From contig NZ_FNHV01000007.1 of assembly GCF_900103585.1 (NCBI RefSeq), forward strand, positions 80,338 to 144,337: DNA of 64,000 nt. Reading direction: 5' to 3'. Shown here one piece after another: positions 52,773-61,270 of the stretch. Position numbers and translations under genes: made by a program. This DNA comes from Streptomyces sp. cf386 (lineage in GTDB: Bacteria > Actinomycetota > Actinomycetes > Streptomycetales > Streptomycetaceae). Position 1 is the stretch's first letter, and each line of letters opens with the position of its first letter. The notes under the pieces are model-generated. The model was not told the origin of the DNA, made no database searches, and worked only from the letters and a program-made list of their open reading frames with translations.

Positions 52773-54059
52773 ATGCCCAGCGAGTTCTTCATCCCAGACC
52801 CGGAGGGTCAAATCCCCAGCGCCGAAGGCTACTTCGGCGCGTTCGGCGGCAAGTTCATCCCGGAGGCCCTCGTCGCCGCCGTGGACGAGGTGGCCGTCGA
52901 GTACGACAAGGCCAAGCACGACCCGGAGTTCGCCCGCGAGCTCGACGACCTCCTGGTCAACTACACCGGCCGCCCCAGCTCCCTCACCGAGGTGCCGAGG
53001 TTCGCCGAACACGCCGGCGGCGCACGGATCTTCCTGAAGCGGGAAGACCTCAACCACACCGGCTCCCACAAGATCAACAACGTCCTCGGCCAGGCCCTGC
53101 TCACCAGGCGCATGGGCAAGACCCGGGTGATCGCCGAGACCGGCGCCGGTCAGCACGGCGTGGCGACGGCGACGGCCTGCGCACTCTTCGGCCTCGAGTG
53201 CACGATCTACATGGGCGAGATCGACACCCAGCGCCAGGCCCTCAACGTGGCCCGCATGCGCATGCTCGGCGCCGAGGTCATCGCCGTGAAGTCGGGATCG
53301 CGCACCCTCAAGGACGCCATCAACGAGGCGTTCCGCGACTGGGTCGCCAACGTCGACCACACCCACTACCTCTTCGGTACGGTCGCGGGCCCGCACCCCT
53401 TCCCCGCCATGGTCCGCGACTTCCACCGCGTGATCGGAGTCGAGGCCCGCCGGCAGCTCCTGGAGCGCGCCGGACGCCTCCCCGACGCGGCCGTCGCCTG
53501 CGTCGGCGGCGGCTCCAACGCCATCGGCCTCTTCCACGCCTTCATCCCCGACACGGACGTACGCCTCATCGGCTGCGAGCCCGCCGGGCACGGTGTGGAG
53601 ACCGGCGAGCACGCGGCGACCCTCACCGCCGGTGAGCCCGGCATCCTGCACGGCTCCCGCTCCTACGTCCTCCAGGACGAGGAGGGCCAGATCACCGAGC
53701 CGTACTCGATCTCGGCCGGGCTGGACTACCCGGGCATCGGCCCCGAGCACTCCTACCTCAAGGACAGCGGTCGCGGCGAGTACCGCGCGGTCACCGACGA
53801 CGCGGCGATGCAGGCGCTGCGCCTGCTGTCCCGCACCGAGGGGATCATCCCGGCGATCGAGAGCGCACACGCCCTCGCGGGCGCCCTGGAGGTCGGCAAG
53901 GAGCTCGGCAAGGACGGGCTGATCGTCGTCAACCTGTCCGGCCGCGGCGACAAGGACATGGACACGGCCGCTCGTTACTTCGGCCTCTACGACACCGACG
54001 CCGAGGTCGCCGCCGACGCCAATGGCGGTGCCGCCGAGATTCAGGGGGACGCCAAGTGA
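52773..54059 (+). CDS. trpB: Tryptophan synthase beta chain TrpB
   Basis: PLP enzyme of 428 residues that joins indole and serine to give tryptophan. The PLP lysine lies in LKREDLNHTGSHKINNVLGQA, the phosphate cup is CVGGGSNAIGLFHAF, and AETGAGQHGVATATACALFG holds the catalytic glutamate. The ATG start has GTGAGG about 8 bases ahead. The stop overlaps trpA (GTGA), ensuring balanced alpha and beta subunits. This is the canonical TrpB1 type paired with TrpA. Confidence 0.98.
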   Translation: MPSEFFIPDPEGQIPSAEGYFGAFGGKFIPEALVAAVDEVAVEYDKAKHDPEFARELDDLLVNYTGRPSSLTEVPRFAEHAGGARIFLKREDLNHTGSHKINNVLGQALLTRRMGKTRVIAETGAGQHGVATATACALFGLECTIYMGEIDTQRQALNVARMRMLGAEVIAVKSGSRTLKDAINEAFRDWVANVDHTHYLFGTVAGPHPFPAMVRDFHRVIGVEARRQLLERAGRLPDAAVACVGGGSNAIGLFHAFIPDTDVRLIGCEPAGHGVETGEHAATLTAGEPGILHGSRSYVLQDEEGQITEPYSISAGLDYPGIGPEHSYLKDSGRGEYRAVTDDAAMQALRLLSRTEGIIPAIESAHALAGALEVGKELGKDGLIVVNLSGRGDKDMDTAARYFGLYDTDAEVAADANGGAAEIQGDAK

Positions 54060-54874
54060 GCGGGAACATCCAGCTGTTGACGGACACCCTGCGCGCCGCC
54101 AAGGCCGAGGGACGCTCCGCACTCATCGCCTACCTCCCGGCCGGCTTCCCGACCGTGGACGGCGGCATCGAGGCGATCAAGGCCGTGCTCGACGGGGGCG
54201 CGGACATCGTGGAGGTGGGTCTGCCGCACAGCGACCCCGTCCTCGACGGTCCCGTCATCCAGACCGCCGACGACATCGCCCTGCGCGGCGGCGTCAAGAT
54301 CGCCGACGTCATGCGCACGGTCCGCGAGGCCCACGAGGCCACCGGGAAGCCGGTCCTCGTCATGACGTACTGGAACCCCATCGACCGCTACGGCGTCGAG
54401 CGCTTCACCGCCGAGCTGGCGGAAGCGGGCGGCGCGGGCTGCATCCTGCCCGACCTGCCCGTCCAGGAGTCGGCTCTCTGGAGGGAGCACGCCGAGAAGC
54501 ACGGGCTCGCGACGGTCTTCGTCGTGGCGCCCAGCAGCAAGGCCGAGCGGCTCGCGCAGATCACCGAGGCGGGCAGCGGGTTCGTCTACGCCGCCTCGCT
54601 GATGGGCGTCACGGGCACCCGTGAGTCCGTGGGCGCGCAGGCCCAGGATCTGGTCGAGCGCACCCGGGGCACCGGCACCGAACTGGCCGTCTGTGTCGGT
54701 CTCGGCGTCTCCAACGCCAAGCAGGCCGCCGAGGTCGCCGGCTTCGCCGACGGCGTGATCGTCGGCTCGGCGTTCGTGAAGCGGATGCTGGACGCGCCGG
54801 ACGACGCGGCCGGTATCGAGGCCGTGCGCGCGCTCGCCGGAGACTTGGCGAAGGGCGTGCGCGGGCAGGCGTAG
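54056..54874 (+). CDS. trpA: Tryptophan synthase alpha chain TrpA
   Basis: A (beta/alpha)8-barrel of 272 residues that releases indole from indole-3-glycerol phosphate and channels it to TrpB. The catalytic glutamate lies in ADIVEVGLPHSDPVLDGPVIQ, the second acidic residue in CILPDLPVQE, and loop 6 contains SLMGVTGTRESVG. The GTG start overlaps the trpB stop. A perfect hairpin at 54942-54964 lies 68 bases after the gene and probably ends the operon. Confidence 0.97.
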   Translation: MSGNIQLLTDTLRAAKAEGRSALIAYLPAGFPTVDGGIEAIKAVLDGGADIVEVGLPHSDPVLDGPVIQTADDIALRGGVKIADVMRTVREAHEATGKPVLVMTYWNPIDRYGVERFTAELAEAGGAGCILPDLPVQESALWREHAEKHGLATVFVVAPSSKAERLAQITEAGSGFVYAASLMGVTGTRESVGAQAQDLVERTRGTGTELAVCVGLGVSNAKQAAEVAGFADGVIVGSAFVKRMLDAPDDAAGIEAVRALAGDLAKGVRGQA

Positions 54875-54941
54875 AAGGACCCCGCAGAAGTAGGAAGAAG
54901 GGCCTTCCGTACGAGTCGCTCGAACGGGTGGACCTGGGGCC

Positions 54942-54964
54942 GGGGAGGCGCGCTGCGCCTCCCC
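54942..54964 (+). terminator. Hairpin after trpA
   Basis: A perfect 10-base-pair stem (GGGGAGGCGC at 54942-54951 with its complement at 54955-54964) and a three-base loop, just 16 bases before the next start. It lacks a T-run, so it may terminate the trp transcript or sit in the leader of the DsbA-like gene. Confidence 0.6.
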
Positions 54965-54980
54965 GGTTCGTTCTGCGGGT

Positions 54981-55754
54981 GTGAGCGAAAAGAATCGTGA
55001 GGGTAAGCGGACCGCCCGTGAGCGGCTGGCGGTCGAGCGCGAGAAGCAGAAGGCCGCCGACAAGCGGCGCCGTGCCCTGATCGTCGGCGCGAGCGTCGTC
55101 TGCGTGCTGGGACTCGCGGCGGTGGTCGGAGTCGTCGCGGCGAACGCCGGCAAGGACGACAGCAGTGACGCGGGGCCGGTGGTGGGACCCTCGGGCGCGC
55201 AGGGCAAGGACGGCCTCGCGATCCCGGTCGGCGAGGAGGACGCCAAGTCGACGCTCACGGTCTGGGAGGACTTCCGCTGCCCGGCCTGCAAGTCCTTCGA
55301 GGACGCTTACAGATCGACGATCCACGAGCTGACGGACGCCGGGAAGCTCAAGGTCGAGTACCACCTGGCGACGATCATCGACGGCAACATGGGCGGCACC
55401 GGCTCCCGCAACGCGGCCAACGCCGCGGCCTGCGCCCAGGACGCCGGGAAGTTCGTGCCGTACCACGACGTGCTGTACCAGAACCAGCCGCCGGAGGTCG
55501 ACGACGCCTTCGCGAAGAACAGCAAGCTCTTCGAGCTCGCGGCCAAGGTCAAGGGCCTGGACACGCCCGCCTTCCGCAAGTGCGTCGAGGACGGCACGCA
55601 CAACAACTGGGTCGAGAAGTCCAACAACGCGTTCAAGGAAGGCGGTTTCAGCGGTACGCCGACGGTGCTGCTGAACGGCAAGAACATCTACCAGGACCAG
55701 ACGATGACACCGGCCAAGCTGAAGCAGATGGTCGAGGAGGCCGCCAAGGGATGA
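54981..55754 (+). CDS. Membrane-anchored DsbA-like thioredoxin-fold protein
   Basis: A 257-residue relative of the protein at 23434-24273. The basic N-terminus (MSEKNREGKRTARERLAVER) leads to one membrane span (about 31-53, LIVGASVVCVLGLAAVVGVV). The extracytoplasmic thioredoxin_4 domain has the CPAC active site in VWEDFRCPACKSFEDAY, a second cysteine pair (CAQDAG and RKCVEDG), and cis-proline loop FSGTPTVLLNGK. The GTG start lies after a hairpin. lgt follows 99 bases later. Role: probable disulfide formation or isomerisation in secreted proteins. Confidence 0.9.
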   Translation: MSEKNREGKRTARERLAVEREKQKAADKRRRALIVGASVVCVLGLAAVVGVVAANAGKDDSSDAGPVVGPSGAQGKDGLAIPVGEEDAKSTLTVWEDFRCPACKSFEDAYRSTIHELTDAGKLKVEYHLATIIDGNMGGTGSRNAANAAACAQDAGKFVPYHDVLYQNQPPEVDDAFAKNSKLFELAAKVKGLDTPAFRKCVEDGTHNNWVEKSNNAFKEGGFSGTPTVLLNGKNIYQDQTMTPAKLKQMVEEAAKG

Positions 55755-55853
55755 GCGACGCGGGCGGGGCCTGCTCGGGGCGCCGCCTGTTATGGACCCG
55801 TAGCCGGGCCGCCTGCCATCGGCCCCGCCCGGCAAGGTAGCGTCGACCCTGCC

Positions 55854-56852
55854 ATGGAACTTGCCTACATTCCCAGCCCGTCGCGCGGGGTGATCCACCT
55901 CGGCCCCATTCCGCTGCGCGGCTACGCCTTCTGCATCATCATCGGTGTCTTCGTAGCCGTCTGGCTCGGCAACAAACGCTGGATCGCCCGGGGCGGGCGG
56001 ACCGGCACGGTGGCCGACATCGCAGTCTGGGCCGTGCCGTTCGGCCTGGTCGGCGGCCGGCTCTACCACGTGATCACGGACTACCAGCTGTACTTCAGCG
56101 AGGGCCGTGACTGGGTGGACGCCTTCAAGATCTGGGAGGGCGGCCTCGGCATCTGGGGCGCCATCGCGCTCGGCGCGGTGGGTGCCTGGATCGGCTGCCG
56201 GCGCCGGGGCATCCCGCTGCCGGCCTACGCCGACGCCATCGCCCCCGGCATCGCCCTCGCGCAGGCGATCGGGCGCTGGGGCAACTGGTTCAACCAGGAG
56301 CTGTACGGAAAGCCGACGGATCTTCCGTGGGCCCTGGAGATCACGTCCTCGACGGACGGCAGGGTGCCCGGCACGTACCACCCGACGTTCCTGTACGAGT
56401 CGCTGTGGTGCATCGGTGTCGCACTGCTGGTGATCTGGGCCGACCGCCGCTTCAAGCTGGGTCACGGGCGGGCGTTCGCGCTGTACGTCGCCGCGTACTG
56501 TGCGGGTCGGTTCTGGATCGAGTACATGCGGGTGGACGACGCCCACCACATTCTCGGCCTGCGGCTGAACGACTGGACCGCGTTGATCGTGTTCCTGCTC
56601 GCGGTGACGTACATCGTGGTGTCGGCGAAGAAGCGGCCGGGCCGCGAAGAGGTCGTCGAGCCGGGTGCGGCGCAGGGATCCGACGGTGAGGCCGGGGACG
56701 GTGCCGACACCGACGCCGACGAGAAGAAGGCCGAGACGGACTCACCGGGTACCGAGAACTCCTCGGGCACTGAGGACGCCTCGGGCGCCGAGGAGAACGA
56801 AGACGCGAAAGAAGCGGTGAGCGACGAGGCCGAGTCGGCGAAGAAGAGCTGA
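55854..56852 (+). CDS. lgt: Prolipoprotein diacylglyceryl transferase Lgt
   Basis: Integral membrane enzyme of 332 residues that adds diacylglycerol to the lipobox cysteine of prolipoproteins, the step before LspA. Seven hydrophobic spans cover about residues 20-262. Conserved motifs are GGRLYHV, the Lgt signature IGRWGNWFNQELYG and HPTFLYESLWC, with RFWIEYMRVDD near the end. The last 65 residues form an acidic Glu/Asp/Ala-rich cytoplasmic tail seen in actinobacterial Lgt. A strong shared terminator lies 16 bases downstream. Confidence 0.96.
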   Translation: MELAYIPSPSRGVIHLGPIPLRGYAFCIIIGVFVAVWLGNKRWIARGGRTGTVADIAVWAVPFGLVGGRLYHVITDYQLYFSEGRDWVDAFKIWEGGLGIWGAIALGAVGAWIGCRRRGIPLPAYADAIAPGIALAQAIGRWGNWFNQELYGKPTDLPWALEITSSTDGRVPGTYHPTFLYESLWCIGVALLVIWADRRFKLGHGRAFALYVAAYCAGRFWIEYMRVDDAHHILGLRLNDWTALIVFLLAVTYIVVSAKKRPGREEVVEPGAAQGSDGEAGDGADTDADEKKAETDSPGTENSSGTEDASGAEENEDAKEAVSDEAESAKKS

Positions 56853-56867
56853 CGGTCGGTCGTACGT

Positions 56868-56904
56868 CGACGAGGGCGCCCGGGTCTGCCGGGCGCCCTC
56901 GTCG
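56868..56904. terminator. Bidirectional terminator between lgt and the CitE-like operon
   Basis: A perfect 16-base-pair stem (56868-56883 with 56889-56904) and five-base loop between two convergent genes, 16 bases after lgt and 5 bases beyond the end of the minus-strand CitE-like gene. Confidence 0.88.
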
Positions 56905-56908
56905 CGTC

Positions 56909-57760
56909 TCAGGCCCGGCGGGCCAGGGACAGGGTTCGCTGTGCCGTCGCCACCACCGCCGCGTCGATGAAGCTGCCGTCCGGGAGGGCCTGGGCGCCTT
57001 GATTCGCCGCCGCGGCCTTGATGATCGTCTCCGCCTGTTCCAGTTCCGCCTCCGTGGGGAGGTAGGCACGTTCGATCACGGGCAGCTGCCGGGGGTGGAT
57101 GGCCGCGCGGCCCAGGAAGCCAAGGGTGCGGCCGTGGGCGCAGGACGCCGCCAGGCCTTCCAGGTCACGGATGTCCGGGTGGATGGACTGGGCCGGCGGG
57201 GGCAGGCCCGCCGCACGTGCGGCCACGATGACGCGGGACCGGGGCCAGTCGAGGCCCGCGTCGCCCCGTACGCCCAGGTCGGCGCGTAGGTCCGCCTCGC
57301 CCAGGGAGATGCCGTGCAGGGAGGGGTGAGCTGAGGCGATCGCGTGCGCGCGCTCGATGCCCAGGGCCGATTCCAGGAGGGCGTGCAGCGGGGGCGCGCC
57401 CGGGTCGGTGGGCGGTGTGGTCTGGGCGAGGTGGATGATCTGCTCGGCGGAGATCACCTTCGGGAGGCGGAGGCCGGCCAGGCCGGGGAGAGCGGCCAGT
57501 GTCTGAAGGTCCTTCGCCGCCGGTGGGGTGCCCAGGGCGTTCACGCGGACGTGGACCGGTACCGGGTGCTCCGGATCGGAGAGCAGGTCGGCCGTGGCCG
57601 CCCGGGCGTAGTCCTTGCGGTCCGGGGCGACCGCGTCCTCCAGGTCGACGATGACGATGTCGGCGCCGGACGTCAGCGCCTTGGCCACCACACGGGGGCG
57701 GTCGCCGGGGGCGTACAGCCAGGTCAGGGGGTACGGGACGGTCCTTGCCGGGCTCGTCAC
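56909..57760 (-). CDS. CitE-like CoA lyase (HpcH/HpaI family)
   Basis: A TIM-barrel lyase of 283 residues of the citrate lyase beta/malyl-CoA lyase group. It opens LTWLYAPGDRPRVVAKAL, then ADIVIVDLEDAVAPDRKDYARA with the metal-binding acidic residue, VHVRVNALGTPP, LHALLESALGIERAHAIA, ISLGEADLRADLG and GRAAIHPRQLPVIERAY. CitE-like proteins cleave or form 3-hydroxyacyl-CoA thioesters such as citramalyl-CoA or malyl-CoA. The GTG start overlaps the stop of the CoA-transferase gene (GTGA), so the two enzymes probably act in sequence: CoA activation, then cleavage. It is the last gene of the operon. Confidence 0.88.
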   Translation of the reverse strand: MTSPARTVPYPLTWLYAPGDRPRVVAKALTSGADIVIVDLEDAVAPDRKDYARAATADLLSDPEHPVPVHVRVNALGTPPAAKDLQTLAALPGLAGLRLPKVISAEQIIHLAQTTPPTDPGAPPLHALLESALGIERAHAIASAHPSLHGISLGEADLRADLGVRGDAGLDWPRSRVIVAARAAGLPPPAQSIHPDIRDLEGLAASCAHGRTLGFLGRAAIHPRQLPVIERAYLPTEAELEQAETIIKAAAANQGAQALPDGSFIDAAVVATAQRTLSLARRA

Positions 57761-58968
57761 AGGGCGCCCTCCGCATGCAGGGCCGCCAGCTCGGCGGGGG
57801 TCAGACCCAGGTCGGTGAGGACCTCGTCGGTGTCGGCGCCGTGCGGGCGGCCCGCCCAGCGGATCGCGCCGGGAGTGGCGGAGAGACGGAAGAGGACGTT
57901 CTGCATGCGCAGGGGCCCGAGTTCGGGGTCGGCGACGGTGGTGATCGTGTCGAGGGCCATGTACTGGGGGTCCGTCATCACGTCGCGCACGTCCTGGATC
58001 GGGGCCACCGCGGCCTCCGCCTTCTCGAAGGCCGCGAGGACGTCGGCGCGGGTGTGACGGGCGATCCAGTCGCCGACCGCACGGTCGAGGACGTCGGCGT
58101 GCCGGGCCCGGTCGGCGCCCGTGGCGAACCATGGTTCGTCGATCAGCTCGGGGCGTCCCACCAGGTGCATCACGCGCTCGGCGATCGACTGGGCCGAGGT
58201 GGAGACGGCGACCCAGGACCCGTCTGCCGTGCGGTAGGTGTTGCGCGGGGCGTTGTTCGCGGAGCGGTTGCCAGTGCGTTCCTGGACGTAGCCGAGCTGG
58301 TCGTACCAGGTCGGCTGAGGGCCGAGGGCCAGCAGCATCGGTTCGATGAGGGCCATGTCGACGACCTGGCCCTCGCCGGTGCGCTCGCGGGCGGCCAGTG
58401 CCGTCAGCACCGCGTACGCGGTCGCGAGGCCCGCGATCGAGTCGGCCAGGCCGAACGGCGGAAGCGTCGGGGGCGCGTCCGGTTCGCCGGTGAGCGCGGC
58501 GAAGCCGCTCATCGCCTCGGCGAGGGTGCCGAAGCCGGGACGGTGGGCGGAGGGGCCGAACTGGCCGAAGCCGGTGACGCGGGTCAGGATGAGGCGGGAG
58601 TTGGCGGCGGAGAGCTCCGGCCAGCCGAGGTCCCATTTCTCCAGGGTGCCCGGGCGGAAGTTCTCGATCACGACGTCCGCGGTCGCGGCCAGGCGCAGGA
58701 GGGTGGCGCGGCCACCCGGCTTGGAGAGGTTCAGGGTGATCGTGCGCTTGTTGCGGCCGAGGACCTTCCACCACAGGCCCACGCCGTCCTTCGACGGGCC
58801 GTGGCCGCGGGAGGGATCCGGTTTGGCGGGGTGCTCGACCTTGACGACCTCCGCACCGAAGTCGCCGAGCATCGTGGCGGCGAGGGGGCCGGCGAAGAGG
58901 GTGGCGAGGTCGAGGACGCGCAGGCCGGCCAAGGGGGCGGTGGCCGCGCGGGTGGTGGCCTCGGTCAT
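57757..58968 (-). CDS. Class III CoA-transferase (CaiB/BaiF family)
   Basis: A 403-residue family III CoA-transferase, which moves CoA between carboxylic acids. Typical blocks are LAGLRVLDLATLFAGPLAATMLGDFGAEVVKVEHP, KDGVGLWWKVLGRNKRTITLNL, VVIENFRPGTLEKWDLGW and the catalytic aspartate in GEGQVVDMALIEPML near residue 180. The ATG at 58968 overlaps the ribokinase stop (ATGA); the frame stays open upstream but that part is not homologous in appearance. Donor and acceptor acids are unknown. Its fixed pairing with the CitE-like gene suggests breakdown of a branched or hydroxy dicarboxylate. Confidence 0.9.
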   Translation of the reverse strand: MTEATTRAATAPLAGLRVLDLATLFAGPLAATMLGDFGAEVVKVEHPAKPDPSRGHGPSKDGVGLWWKVLGRNKRTITLNLSKPGGRATLLRLAATADVVIENFRPGTLEKWDLGWPELSAANSRLILTRVTGFGQFGPSAHRPGFGTLAEAMSGFAALTGEPDAPPTLPPFGLADSIAGLATAYAVLTALAARERTGEGQVVDMALIEPMLLALGPQPTWYDQLGYVQERTGNRSANNAPRNTYRTADGSWVAVSTSAQSIAERVMHLVGRPELIDEPWFATGADRARHADVLDRAVGDWIARHTRADVLAAFEKAEAAVAPIQDVRDVMTDPQYMALDTITTVADPELGPLRMQNVLFRLSATPGAIRWAGRPHGADTDEVLTDLGLTPAELAALHAEGAL

Positions 58969-59858
58969 GACGCGTACCGGGCCTCGATCTCGGGGCGGTA
59001 CGGCATCGACACCGTGGCGCCCGCCCGCTGGACCGAAAGCGCCGCCGCTGCCGCGGCCCACGCCAGCGCGTCCGGCATCGGGCGCCCCTCGCCGAGGGCC
59101 ACCGCGAGGGCGCCGACGAACGTGTCCCCGGCGCCGGTGGTGTCGACCGCGGTGACCTTCGGGGCCGGAACCGTCACGGGATCGGCGCCGCGGGTGGCGT
59201 ACAGACTGCCGGCCGCGCCCAGGGTGACGACGACCTCGGGCACCCGGTCGAGCAGGGCGGTGGCGGCCTCGCGCGGGTCGGTGCGGCCGGTGAGGGTGGT
59301 GGCCTCGTGCTCGTTGGGGACCAACAGGTCGACGGCGGTGAGGAGTTCGGCCGGCAGTGGTCGGGCTGGGGACGGGGTGAGGATCGTACGGACGTCGTGG
59401 CGGCGGGCCGCCTGCGCGCCGGCGACGACCGCGGGCAGCGGGATCTCCAGTTGGAGCAGCAGCGTGTCGGCGGAGGCGATGACGCCTTCGTCGCCGGGGC
59501 TCAGGTGGTCGAGCGTGCCGTTCGCGCCGGGGACCACGACGATCGCGTTGCCGCCCTCGTCGTCCACGACGATGTGCGCGGTGCCGGAGGGGCCCTCGAC
59601 CGTGCGGAGGTCGTCGGTGTCCACGCCGGAGTGTTCGAGGGTGGAGCGCAGATGGGTGCCGTAGGCGTCGTTGCCGACGGCACCGATCATCAGGACGTCG
59701 CCGCCCGCGCGGGCCGCCGCGATCGCCTGGTTGGCGCCCTTGCCGCCGGGGATCGTACGGAACTCCCGTCCCGTCACGGTCTCGCCGCGCTGCGGTGCCT
59801 TTTCGACATAGGTGACGAGGTCCATGTTCGTGCTGCCGAGCACGACGATGTCGGTCAT
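58965..59858 (-). CDS. Ribokinase-like PfkB-family sugar kinase
   Basis: A 297-residue PfkB carbohydrate kinase close to ribokinase (ribose plus ATP to ribose 5-phosphate). The N-terminal substrate segment VVLGSTNMDLVTYVEKAPQRGETV and the PfkB signature 1 IPGGKGANQAIAAARAGGDV are clear. LLVPNEHEATTLTG and the C-terminal signature VTAVDTTGAGDTFVGALAVAL, with the catalytic aspartate in GAGD, fit ribokinase. The ATG overlaps the stop of the upstream ADP-ribosylglycohydrolase (ATGA). Other sugar or nucleoside kinases of the family cannot be excluded, but the neighbouring glycohydrolases make ribose a natural substrate. Confidence 0.9.
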   Translation of the reverse strand: MTDIVVLGSTNMDLVTYVEKAPQRGETVTGREFRTIPGGKGANQAIAAARAGGDVLMIGAVGNDAYGTHLRSTLEHSGVDTDDLRTVEGPSGTAHIVVDDEGGNAIVVVPGANGTLDHLSPGDEGVIASADTLLLQLEIPLPAVVAGAQAARRHDVRTILTPSPARPLPAELLTAVDLLVPNEHEATTLTGRTDPREAATALLDRVPEVVVTLGAAGSLYATRGADPVTVPAPKVTAVDTTGAGDTFVGALAVALGEGRPMPDALAWAAAAAALSVQRAGATVSMPYRPEIEARYAS

Positions 59859-61270
59859 GGGCGAGTGGCCTCCAAGTGGGCGAGTCCGTGCGGTGGTTCG
59901 TGCGGGAGTCCGTGGGTGAGTTCGTGCGTGAGCTGGGCCAGGGCGTCGAAGCCGGTGCCGTTGAAGTCCGCGACGGAGGTGGCGAGGCGGTTCTTCAGGG
60001 GGGCCGTCCAGCGGTCGGGGAGGGCGGAGGGGGTGCCGGTGAGGAGGGCGGCGATACTGCCGGCGGTCGCGCCGTTGGAGTCGGTGTCCCAACCTCCCGA
60101 CACGGCACGGCAGATGGAGCCGGTGAAGTCGCCGTTCGCGTGGGTGAGTGCGGCGGCGATGAGGGCGGTGTTGGGGATGGCGTGGACCCAGTGGTGGGTG
60201 TGCGCGTGGGTGGCGTGGAGCGTGTCGACGACCGTGTCGAAGTCTTCGTGCGCGTGGGCCAGTTGGACGGCGTCGCGGATCGCCTGGGCCAGGCGGGAGT
60301 TCGGGGGGATCACGGTCAGGCCGGTGCGCAGGCAGGTGTGGATGTCGGCGGTGCCGGTCGCCGCCCGTGCGATGACCGCCGCCGTGAACATCGCCGCGTA
60401 GACGCCGTTGGCGGTGTGGGTGAGGGTGGCGTCGCGGTGGGCCTGTTCGGCCGCGGCGGACGGGTCGCCGGGGTTGGTCCAGCCGTGGACGTCCGCGCGG
60501 ATGAGGGCGCCGATCCATTCGCGGAAGGGGTTGCGGTGGCGGGCCGTGTGCGGGGGCTCGATGCCGAGCAGGAGGTTGCGGTGGGCGATGCGCTCGGCCG
60601 TGAAGGTGCGGCCGGCGGGGAGTTCGTCGAGCCAGAGGCGGGCTACGTCCGTGGTGGTGAAGGCTTTGCCGTGGCGTTGGAGCAGGAGGAGGTTGAGGAG
60701 GGGGTAGTTGAGGTCGTCGTCCTCGGGCATGCCGTCGATGTTCTCGGCGAGGGAGGTCGTTGCCGAGCGGCGGTTCCAGGGGTAGGCCGAGGTGAGTTCC
60801 GCGGGGACGCCCTTGGCGGTGAAGTACGTGGTGAGGGGCCAGTTGCCGGTGGAGCGCGCCAGTTGGCGGATGGCTTCGAGGGGGAGCTTCTCCACGGGCT
60901 TGCCGAGGAGACAGCCGACCGCCCGGCCCAGCCAGGCGGCTTCGAGGCAGGGCTGCGAGGGTGGCGTCGTGGGGGCGCCGGCATCGGACGGCCAGTTCGG
61001 GCACAGGGACTTGATCTGCCTCAGGTCCGTCGGCTCTTCGTCCTTCAACCTGCTCGGCAGGTCGGCCAGTTCGTCCAGCAGGTCCTCGGCCAGCGTCCGC
61101 AGGTATCGCGACGTCGGCTCCGGTGACGCCCCTGCGCGCAAGGGTGCTTCCAGCCCGCCGGCCGCCCTCCAGCGCGCCGCGATCCTCGACGGCTCCCGGC
61201 CGTCCAGTGCCGCCTGCCGGAGTTCATGGCCCAGGAGGTCCTCCGGCTGGACCCAGGTCAGTCGGAGCAT
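59855..61270 (-). CDS. ADP-ribosylglycohydrolase family protein (third in tandem)
   Basis: A 471-residue member with an N-terminal extension of about 105 residues (opening MLRLTWVQPEDLLGHELRQA) before the catalytic all-helical domain. The domain starts AAWLGRAVGCLLGKPVEKLPLEAI. Metal-site motifs are EDDDLNYPLLNLLLL, replacing the usual TDDT, and the intact SGGWDTDSNGATAGSIAALL near the end. Such EDDD-type members form a distinct subgroup that often acts on small N- or O-ribosides rather than ADP-ribosyl protein; this is inference. The start ATG lies inside the end of the previous gene (13-base overlap). The C-terminus is His/Pro-rich. Confidence 0.85.
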   Translation of the reverse strand: MLRLTWVQPEDLLGHELRQAALDGREPSRIAARWRAAGGLEAPLRAGASPEPTSRYLRTLAEDLLDELADLPSRLKDEEPTDLRQIKSLCPNWPSDAGAPTTPPSQPCLEAAWLGRAVGCLLGKPVEKLPLEAIRQLARSTGNWPLTTYFTAKGVPAELTSAYPWNRRSATTSLAENIDGMPEDDDLNYPLLNLLLLQRHGKAFTTTDVARLWLDELPAGRTFTAERIAHRNLLLGIEPPHTARHRNPFREWIGALIRADVHGWTNPGDPSAAAEQAHRDATLTHTANGVYAAMFTAAVIARAATGTADIHTCLRTGLTVIPPNSRLAQAIRDAVQLAHAHEDFDTVVDTLHATHAHTHHWVHAIPNTALIAAALTHANGDFTGSICRAVSGGWDTDSNGATAGSIAALLTGTPSALPDRWTAPLKNRLATSVADFNGTGFDALAQLTHELTHGLPHEPPHGLAHLEATRP